DNA from: Laburnicola sp. R22_1
Taxonomy: Eukaryota; Ascomycota; Dothideomycetes; Pleosporales; Didymosphaeriaceae
Direction of reading: 5' to 3'
Assembly (NCBI GenBank): GCA_014281115.1
Contig: JACONQ010000020.1
Location: 1,240,001-1,304,000 of the forward strand
DNA: 64,000 nt
Shown here: piece by piece, positions 55,730-64,000 of the stretch
Numbering within the stretch: position 1 is the first letter of the stretch
Layout of the letters: each line of letters starts with the position of its first letter
Notes under the pieces: generated by a model
What the model was told of the DNA's origin: nothing
What the model saw: the letters and a program-made list of their open reading frames with translations, nothing else
Databases searched by the model: none
Position numbers and translations under genes: made by a program

Positions 55730-55785
55730 GGGTCTTGGCAAAGTAATTAACTTAATAGAATAATTAACTCGAGTACAAAGTACGT
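55730..55785 (-). repeat. right inverted repeat of the second pogo relic
   Basis: 56 bp, matching 53915-53970 in inverse orientation and followed by TA. Confidence 0.85.
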
Positions 55786-55789
55786 TACT

Positions 55790-58140
55790 ATATATTACCT
55801 ACTATAGAAGAACCTAGTTCTAATTAAGACTTAGTAGAAAGATAGATTAAGTTATGTATGCCAGAAGAAAGAAACCGCCTATTAAATCCTTAAGAGCTAA
55901 TTAGGCACTAGCTTACTACATAACCTATATAGTAGAGTTTATTTTACTATATATATCTCTATCTATAAAAGCTTGGCCTTATTAAGCTTTATACTAAACA
56001 CTCTTCTAGAAAATACTCTAAATATTCTATAGCACCTCCTGCTAGTAAGCAGAGGTTAGGCCCGCCTCTAATAGTAAGCTTCGCTAATTACCTAGCTTTG
56101 TGTAACCTTAAATAATAGTCTATAAACGCCCACCCGTTTTTATTACTAACTTACCTATTCTACTTACTCTTCGCACTCTTATAATTTTTCTATAGTTTAG
56201 CTTCTTATCCTTCTAAATCTTAAACCATTCTTAAGCCTTTACTTAGCCTGTCTTATTATGCCTCCCTATCTTTAGATTAACTATACTCTAGGCGCCTACG
56301 CATCTAGCCGCCTTAGTTTTAGTAGTAGTAGTAGTAGCGGCAAGCCTCCTTATTAAGGTAATAATAGTGCAGGCTCTAGTAGTTTTAACTTCCTACTAGT
56401 GCCTAAAAAGCTCTCTATTAGCGCATTTATTACCTTCTTATCTTTGCGTAAGTCCCTCGCACTCTAATAGTCTCTTAGGCTAACCTCTAGGAAGTGATTC
56501 CTCTCTTAGACGCACGTATTAGCTTTAACGTTATAGCCTAAGTTTTTGCAGCCCTTAGGTAGAGTATTAGTAATAATAATAACCTATCTTATAGTTTACA
56601 ATCCTAGGTAAACAGTTAAGATAATTTTACACTTTAGTTAGACTATAACCCTAATAAACTTATAATTAACGCCTCGCTCTTCTATTTTCTCTACTATAGT
56701 TAGGAAGCACAATAATACAATACTAAGAATAAGCGAGTTGTATTCTACTAGGCCTAATAGTCTAAATTATTAAATAATAAAGGCCCTTATCCTATATACC
56801 TGCTAAGCCTATTTGCCACTACTACTTAAGGACGTATTAACTTTATTCATTCTCCTATTATAGGCAATAATACTCTATTCTATAATAGGTGCCTACTAGC
56901 GCAGCGTTAGTGTTTCTAATTCGCTAATAATAATATAAAACTACTATTTAGCAGCGTATATATAGCCTGCTATATCTGCAATAAAAGCGTCCTATACTCT
57001 TTTATTCTAGGTATGCCACATTGTTTTTCTCTTTATAGGCGTATACTCTAAATACCTCTTAAGTTAACTATTAAATAGGCCTTTATTCTTTACCTCCTAA
57101 TTCTTTTTTTATACGTTAAGCACGCGTTATAAACCTTAATACTTAGACCTAAGTAACACTTAGCTTCCTAGGAGTAATGTTTATATTTAAGAGCCTTATA
57201 ATTAGCAATAACCTTAAATTCCTACCTTAGTTAACCCCTAACTCTCTAATCCTACATCCTTTAGCTTCGCCCTTAGACACTATTTATCTAGCTTCTTTCT
57301 AATCTTTTTCTCGCGTAAGCTTTACTACTGTATATACCTATACTTCTAACTAGTCTAGAGTATCTACTTACTAGGCTGCTCTAGAGATAGGCCTATTAGC
57401 TTCTTAGATAGTTCTAGTACTACTTCTAGCTCTTACCTATTATATAACTGCAATTTATACATTCTAAAGAAGGGGAAGAGCTCTAAAAAGATATTGGACA
57501 CGCTTTAACAATTAGCCTAATAGTTCTTCTTTTCTCTATAATACTAATGCAGAGAATAAAGTCTAGACTTAAGTTTTCTAGAAGTTGCAGCGCTCCCTAG
57601 AGCAGAACTTCTTCTAGAGGCTGTTGTAGAATTCCTAAGTTTAGGCTAGAGTTACTTAGGCTTATAGATTTTATAATAAGTATAAGGAGAAAAGAGAGTA
57701 AAAGAAAAGTAGTAGTTTTAGCCTATAGCTTGCTGGTAATAGTTGTAAAAGTTCCTTTTTACCTAAGGGCTACTTAGGCTTTAGATAGCTTATTAGTACT
57801 TAAATATATTTCTTATTTTTACTATACTCTACTTCTTTTCTTATAATGCCATATCTTTCTATCTACGCCTATAAGCCATTTACTCTTTAATTACTATTTA
57901 TAAGTGCCTAATCTACTCTTAGAGTTTCTTACTAGTAGTAACGTGGTCGCACTTTCCTTAAAGGGTACTACTACCTATTACTAGTTCAGAAGTGGCGTTT
58001 ACGTACACGCCTTACCTACTATAACCTAATAGAGTCTTATAGCCACTTAGAGTATATAACCTACCCTTTATATTCTTTTACTTTTCTCTTTATTCTACTA
58101 TTCTAATTTTTCTACCTAATAGTCTTAACCTTTTATTAGA
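55790..58140. other. RIP-degraded DNA of unknown class
   Basis: The minus strand shows a long, stop-riddled stretch with a basic composition (for example around 57240-57330). No conserved polymerase, integrase or transposase motif is visible. It may be gag-like sequence or another decayed element. Confidence 0.35.
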
Positions 58141-59080
58141 AATTTTTTTGAGCGCGCGTGCGCACCTGTGGCACCTAGGCGGCTCTGCGCACGCCTACGC
58201 ACTAAAAGCGCTCTAAGCGTACCCGCGATACTACTTTTTTTTTAGCGTGCATATGCGCAAGGTTGTGCAAGATTATATAAGGATGCGCACCTATGCCGCC
58301 AGTGCACCTAGGACACCTAGGGCACCTATGGTACCTATGCTATTAAAATAATGCTGATTAGTTAGCAAATAAAGCTCTTTAATTGGCTAGAATTTAAAAA
58401 AAAACTTAGTAAGCTACTTGGTAAGCTGCTTAGTAAGCTTTTAAAAAAAAGTTTCTTAAAGTATAAAGTTAAAGTCTCTTACTAGATAGTAATTTCTAGT
58501 TAATATAATAGTACTAATTACTAGCGTATTATATAAAACTTCTGTCTAACCCTAAATTCTAGATTTTGTAGGTTTAAAAATAGAAAAAATATAGTTTTAT
58601 AATTATTTAAAAGAATTAGATTAGGCGAAAATTAGTGGCTTAGCAAAGAACACTATTTTAAAAGTATTAACTTTAATAACTTTTTAACTACTTTATTTTT
58701 ATGAAAACTTTTTTAAAATTTTATATACTATATTATTAGTACTATATATTTATATAATATTATTACGTAATATATATAATAACTAGCAAAATAAAGAGTT
58801 TTTTATTAATTACTAACGAATTACGTAATAAAAATGGTATTTTTAAATTAAATAGTTAAAGATTAGTATTTTCTCTATAAATCTATTAAAAAACTAAAAT
58901 TATAGCTTTACTAGTAAAAAAGTTATAAAGCTTTAAAAGAATTACTTATTGAAACTATTTGTGCACATTTGCGCAAGTCTGCGCATGTCTACGCATCTCT
59001 AAGCATTTTTGTGCTAGCAAATTGCCTGTGCAAAAATGCGCACAGATGCGCACATCTGCGCACGGTTAAGTAGCCTCTTT
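58141..59080. repeat. TGCGCA-rich islands within AT-rich DNA
   Basis: Two islands (about 58148-58345 and 58965-59068) carry many copies of TGCGCA/GCGCAC-type hexamers and ACCTAGG/CACCTA units. Very AT-rich sequence with A-runs lies between them. No coding capacity is seen. Confidence 0.5.
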
Positions 59081-60900
59081 GGAAAAAACTTTCCTAATAT
59101 TTCCTTAACTATAGCTGCTATCAACTTCTTTTTTAGTAGCCACGCCTCTAGTGCTAGTAATAATAATAATAGTAATAGTAAGAAAAGCAGCTAAGACCTA
59201 TAATAGCCCTTGCCACTACTTATTAATAATACCCTATAACTACTTTTATTTTATTATATGTATGCCTACTCTAATTATTTCTTAGCTTACTAATTTATAC
59301 TCTAGTTATTACCCTCTTAAATTAGCTATATAACTTTAGCACTATCTATAAGATTATAAGACTCTTATATAATGTTTACACTAAGTATTTATTATTAGGC
59401 TACCTTGTATAGTTTGCTTAAGGTATAGACAGCTTTAAAATTAACTCTAATTCTGCTAATAACACTTCCATTGCCCACACTATTCTATTCTATTAGCTAT
59501 ACTAAGCTACTCTTATAAAAGACATAAGCACTAATAAATAGAGGCGTAATTACTTTAAATAGCGCTTAGTGTCTAGTTATACTTCTTATACATCTTATCT
59601 TCCTACCCTTCTCTTTGCTATAGGCTAAGGCTATATTAACTATAATTCTAGTGCGGCTAAGAGTAATTATAATTAAGCCTATGGGGCTTATATCTAGAAT
59701 TATTATCCCTACTTTTAGTATATTAATAGTAGTTAGCGCCTTCTTATTAAGGGCTACTGCGTTTTATACTAGACAACTTCCTAATATTAGTAGTACTTCT
59801 TTAACTACTATAGTAAGCCTAATTCGCTCTTAACTAGTTCTCTATTACTAATCTATCTACCTAGCTTTATTCTCTCTAGTATTCGCTATAAACACTTAAG
59901 CTAATTCTTTCTAGCAAAGTTATTAGCAAGTGCGTAAGCTATAGACAGAGCAACTAAAAGTAAACACCTATATCTATAACAAAATTAGTAAGCTGCTTAG
60001 TTCTAGTAACACTGCTATAATACTTTCTACTAGGCGTCCTAGTAGGCCTTATCTAATTATTAAGAGTTCCTTAAAGGCGCCTAATTCTCTATTAGGCACT
60101 AATTTTAACATTGCTAAGCCTTCCCTATATATACCCCTCTTTAGGCATTATTGCGCCTAACCTGTTATCCTTTTTAGTAGCGATAGTGGTAGTTCTTCCT
60201 TATTTTAAAGTTTTCCCCACATACCACTCTTTTTCTATCCTTCTTAACCTATTATCTTCTCTAGTAGCGACAGTAGTAGCCCTTCCCTATCATAGGGCCA
60301 AACTACTCCCACTCCTAGTTGTCTACTCTCTAGCTTCTATTCCTTTCTAAGTTAGGTCTTACTTAATATAGTGCTGTAAATTAGCTCTTTATTCTCTAAC
60401 TTATCCCCCTTTTAAACTACTAATAATTCTTCTAAAGTTTTATTCCACTCGCCTTCCCCTATATGTCTAGCTTCCTAATAGTCTATTAATTCCGCCTGCA
60501 CTCTCTTGTCCCTACTTAGCCGCAGCGGCATAATTTCCTCTCCTTCTTCTTTAGGTCTATCCTCTATTCCTTCTAACCTCTCTGCCTAAGCTGTACGACT
60601 AGGTTTAGGCCCTAATAAAACTTAGGCTATAGAGTAAGGTAGCCCTATACCTCGCTCCTATTAGAGTCGTAATCTAAACTCTAATTATGGCTTAGACTAT
60701 AGTAATTATAGAGGTTTAAATTTTTGTAAAGGTTAGTATAGTAGTTTTTAGCTTTTAATTTTTTAGCTGTCTAATTATTAGTTAGACTTTATTATTAGAG
60801 TCTATAGCTTATAATTCTATTCTAGTAATTATATATATATATTAGACTTTAATTTAACTTAGTACTAATACTGTTATTTTATCTTCTTTTCTAACTTTTC
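59081..60900. other. AT-rich degraded DNA left of the gypsy relic
   Basis: Two short plus frames (59651-59833, 60111-60350) lack any known domain and are probably chance frames. A degenerate 33-bp-class repeat lies at about 60165-60310, where a TATCCTTTTTAGTAGCGA-like unit recurs as TATCTTCTCTAGTAGCGA. The gypsy element's 3' LTR should lie about here but could not be delimited. Confidence 0.4.
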
Positions 60901-63900
60901 TTCTTTAACTACTTCCTTCTTCCCCTTAAGAAATAAGCTATCTCTTAGCTTATAATACGCTAATATTCTAGCTAGCTTACTTCTCCTAATAGATAAAGTC
61001 TAAGGGGTTAAAGTTTACTAGTAGCGGCAAAATTCCTACTTACTTTATCCTTGTAGAGACGTTTTATATATGTTTTGCCAGCCTCTATAATTTGCGCGCA
61101 AATATAAAATGTTTAGGCTTAGGCCTCTACATAACTTTATTAAGGTCTACAGAATTAATTTTCTCTAAGAGATTAGTAATTTCTTCTAAGAGGTTATTAG
61201 TATTTATAACGTTACGTTCTAGCATTATATTATAATTTATTATTATACGCAAATAGAATTAAATAATATAATCGCCTAGCATTCTATTATAAAAGAATAT
61301 TCTATTAAGCTCCTTAAGTATATACCATCCTTTACTGTGTAGTAGCATGGCCCTAATTCTAAAGAGGTCTTAGTACCTTCTAGCAAGCTTAACTTTGCGA
61401 CTTATATTACTAGCCTAAAAAGTATTATACACTAATACTAAATTATCTTATTATAGTAACTCTATCCTAAGAGTGCGCTAATTATTAAACTATTCCTTTT
61501 CTTATTCGCGTAGTTAGATAGTTTAGTTAATAGCTTCTTAGAGGCGATAATTATGCTTTTTAAACTACTCTACTCTAATAGCTAGGAGCTCTTTAGTGGT
61601 ATAAACCTATTTCTATAAAAGTGTCTACTATATTAAAATACAAAGTTTAATAAAAAGAATATATTCTCTTCTATAAATTAGAAAGGCTAGTGTTTTACCT
61701 ATAAATCGCTTTACTATAACCCAATTAGCCCATAGAGCTTTAGGTAGATTTTAGACCTAGTTGCCCTTTATCTTCTATAGTGCGCCAACAAGCTCTTAGT
61801 AGCCTCTTTCCACTAGACCTTGTCCTTGTGAGTAATAAGATACTACTTATTAGATACTAAACTATTTAGCCAAGTCCTCTACTAAGCCTCTGTTCTCTAG
61901 TCCTCTATCTACTAATAGGCAAAAAGGGATGCCCTACCTACTAAAGATAGATTCTTCTAAGAACTAGGCAATTGCAGCTAAGTTAGTATTAGTAAGTGCT
62001 TTTACTTTAGGCTATTTAGAGGTATAGTTCCTAGTAATAACTATAAATTTCTTTCTGTCTTTGCTTCTAGGCATGTATACTACATCTACTATAACCTATC
62101 TTTAAATTATATCCATTCTCTATATAGGGTGTAGCTTCTCTACCACCCTTTTAGTAGAATGCGCCTAATATTTAGCACAAGTCTTAATATATTTCTTAAT
62201 ACTCTAATATAGATTTGGCTAGTAGTAATATACTATAATCTTTCTCTAGGTGCCTTCTTATTCTTAATAGCCTAATTTCTTATAAAGTTGTTATAAAATG
62301 TCTCTCTATTAGACTAGATTGTCCACAACTCTGCGCAGCAGCCTATTTTCTATAGTTTAATACTATAGTATGTCTCTTATAACCCTATACTTCTAAGCTT
62401 ATAGTCTAATATATCTTTAGTTTTTCTTAAATAGGCCTTTAGGCATAGTTAGAGTTGTAAGCCAGGTTATAATATTATAAAAGTGTTTAGTGCACAGGTT
62501 AGAGGAAATTTTAGGCAGGTTGTTTGTGACAGGCTTTATATATTTTATTTCTACTTTAGCCTCCTTATCTATAGTAGAGAATGCAATAATAATATGCCCT
62601 AAATACTTCTTAATAAAGTTCTTAACATCTTCTTCTAGCTATTTAGAAGGGACCTAACCCTTTTACTATTCGCGTCTTAAAAGCGCATTAGCGACTATAT
62701 TCTTGCGCCCTAAAATGTAGTAGATATTAAACTTCTAGAGTGTTAGAAGTGCTAACTAGCAAGTTATTAAAGCCCCTAGTAAGTTAGTTACGCTACAATT
62801 TAGCTAGGCAATTAAGGTGCAAAAGTTAGTTTTTATAACAAAGTATATTCTGTAGATTTAGGGTTAAAACTTTTTAAGCATAAGAAGAAGGGCTTTGCAC
62901 TTATACTTTCCTAAATTCTAGTTATATTTGCTCTAAAACTAAATACCTAATTTAAACCACACTAGATAAAAAAGACTATCTAGTCTATATTGCTGCATTA
63001 TAGCTTCCTATTCGATTTTACTACCATCTACTAAAATTATCACTTTTTATAATAGCTCTAAGTAGTTAATAGATACTAATGCTAGGATAGAAGTTATACT
63101 CTTCTTTAATTACTATATTACTACATTTTCTATAATTTCCTAGTAAAACTCTACACCCTTATATAGTAGTATAAATAGTAGTGTAATAATCTTTGCAAAG
63201 TTTTTAATCTAGATTTAATAGTATACATAAACTCTAAGAAATATTTAGACATCTTTAGCATAGTTATAAGATAGCCATTTAATAATCTTAGTTACTTTCT
63301 TTTAGAATAGGTGTTAACCATTCTTATTAAACACATAGTTAACTATATTTATAGTAGCATAGCCCTAGTTAGACTTCTTACCTAACGCAGTAATACCTGC
63401 CAGTTCTATATTCGCTAGAACCTAATTAAGATTTATAAGGTATTCTACGACATATTTATAGATTTCTTTTTTAAGCATCTCTCTATTATAGTTAGTCTTT
63501 AGGTCCTTTACTATAATGTCATCTATATAAGGCATACAATAAGAAAGAATCTAGTTATAAAAAATCTTTATAATAATCCACATAAACTTAACCATAGAAT
63601 TAGTTGTTCCTATAGGCAACGTGCACTACTAGACAAGTCCCAAAGGCGTATAGAATATAGTTATAGCGCGGGAAAGTTTATAAAGGGTCGCTTAGTCATA
63701 TCTAGAAATAAGATTAATAAGGAACATTATAAGACAACTAGCAAACTCTTCTAAGAACTTATTAGGGTTTAGGGAAAGATTGCCATCTTAGACTATAATG
63801 CTATTAATGCGTTAGGCGTTATTAATTAGTTAGTATCCTTTGTTCTTCTTCTTAACTAAAAACTATAGATTATAATATAGACTTCTACTATACTCTAACA

Positions 63901-64000
63901 CGCCCTAATTAAGTCTCTACTACACTATATTAATAACCACATCCCTAAGTTTCTAAGGAACTAGAAAGTGCAATTCCTTCTAAGCGATATAGTTAACTAT
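60901..64000 (-). pseudogene. Ty3/gypsy pol relic (reverse transcriptase, RNase H, integrase), partial
   Basis: Read on the minus strand from the window edge leftwards, the order is RT, then RNase H, then integrase, which is the gypsy order. The RT catalytic box reads CMPYIDDIIV (about 63510-63538). The RNase H region follows at about 62700-63050. The integrase zinc-finger and core regions follow, with HSTKRVVEKLHPIQRMD (about 62110-62165) and LLVDRGLENRGLVEDLAKQF (about 61862-61920). A C-terminal segment near 61270-61330 reads RMLGDYIIQF. Stops, mostly TAG/TAA, occur throughout. The gag end lies beyond the window. RIP is the likely cause of decay. Confidence 0.85.

Larger units (their letters stand above)
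53915..55785 (-). mobile_element. Fot1/pogo-type transposon relic with 56-bp inverted repeats
   Basis: The element is 1,871 bp with imperfect 56-bp inverted repeats (53915-53970 and 55730-55785; ACGTACTTTGTACTCGAG versus ATGTACTTTACACTCGAG). TA lies on both sides (53913-53914, 55786-55787). The minus strand holds a decayed transposase: FNKSGF (about 55180-55200) replaces FDETGF, LIINSHKS (about 54840-54862) replaces an LILDxHxS pattern, and PLNVGYF replaces PLDVGxF. All three catalytic Asp positions thus read Asn. A zinc knuckle (CGRCGKPRHN, about 54088-54117) remains in a less mutated, GC-richer patch. The inverted repeats differ from those at 11.5 kb, so it is a different family. Confidence 0.85.
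51540..64000. other. AT-rich transposon graveyard (RIP block)
   Basis: About 100 bp after the PRCC stop codon the composition changes abruptly and stays AT-rich to the window end. CpA-poor, TpA-rich sequence and dense TAG/TAA in all frames mark RIP. Recognisable relics are two Fot1/pogo transposases and a Ty3/gypsy pol, listed separately. The stretches 51540-52066 and 55790-58140 hold broken frames with no class that I can name. Confidence 0.8.

Noticed and set aside
59651..60350. Two short hydrophobic plus frames in the AT-rich block
   Set aside because: Leu/Ile/Val/Ser-rich peptides arise easily from C/T-rich decayed DNA. Neither has a known domain or splice structure.
1..64000. CRISPR arrays, bacterial operons or rRNA genes
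   Set aside because: No regularly spaced repeats or rRNA-like sequence were seen. Spliceosomal introns and fungal proteins make the window eukaryotic.

Overview
This window reads as nuclear DNA of a filamentous ascomycete (Pezizomycotina; a Dothideomycete is my guess, at low confidence). The evidence is short GT-AG introns (about 44-67 bp, several with CTAAC-type branch points), fungal-type proteins (a Clr5-ankyrin protein, a HET-domain protein, a SAT4/PTH11-type fragment, an NrtA/CrnA-type nitrate transporter), and transposons carrying C-to-T / G-to-A damage typical of repeat-induced point mutation (RIP). The genome is bipartite: gene-bearing DNA of ordinary composition alternates with AT-rich, stop-riddled transposon graveyards, and the whole right end (about 51.5-64 kb) is such a graveyard.

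Layout. 1-0.47 kb: the 3' end of a Ty1/copia retrotransposon with its LTR. 0.5-2.2 kb: an unclassified decayed element. 4.5-11.5 kb: an accessory cluster holding a DUF1772 (anthrone-oxygenase-like) gene, an HD-domain pseudogene, a damaged DHA2-type MFS transporter and an intact-looking five-exon cytochrome P450. 11.5-13.4 kb: a Fot1/pogo-type DNA transposon with 50-bp inverted repeats and a TA duplication, inserted 11 bp after the P450 stop codon. 14.2-15.4 kb: an astacin-like metalloprotease pseudogene. 15.6-16.5 kb: a membrane-anchored protein gene whose upstream region was split by a complete copia element (16.5-21.9 kb, LTRs and TSD intact, gag-pol full of stops). 23.6-25.4 kb: an intact nitrate transporter with a 19-nt microexon and an upstream region rich in AGATAA motifs plus a NirA-type site. 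27.4-32.5 kb: three dead genes (SAT4/PTH11 fragment, aspartic-protease-like gene, HET gene). 34.6-51.4 kb: a conserved core block with PRP38, a GT8-like type II membrane protein, the PKA catalytic subunit, a Clr5-ankyrin protein, TORC2 subunit SIN1/AVO1 and a PRCC-domain protein. 51.5-64 kb: RIP-degraded Fot1/pogo relics, a Ty3/gypsy pol relic on the minus strand and unclassified AT-rich DNA.

The most unusual observation is a tiny dispersed element. Two copies of 98-100 bp and one short copy of 44 bp share the same left end. Each is bracketed by its own perfect direct repeat of 10, 13 or 12 bp, with a different sequence at each site. One copy interrupts the HET gene. I know of no described family that fits. 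A second theme is point mutation of RIP type in sequences that look single-copy (HD and HET pseudogenes), which suggests RIP leakage or past duplication.
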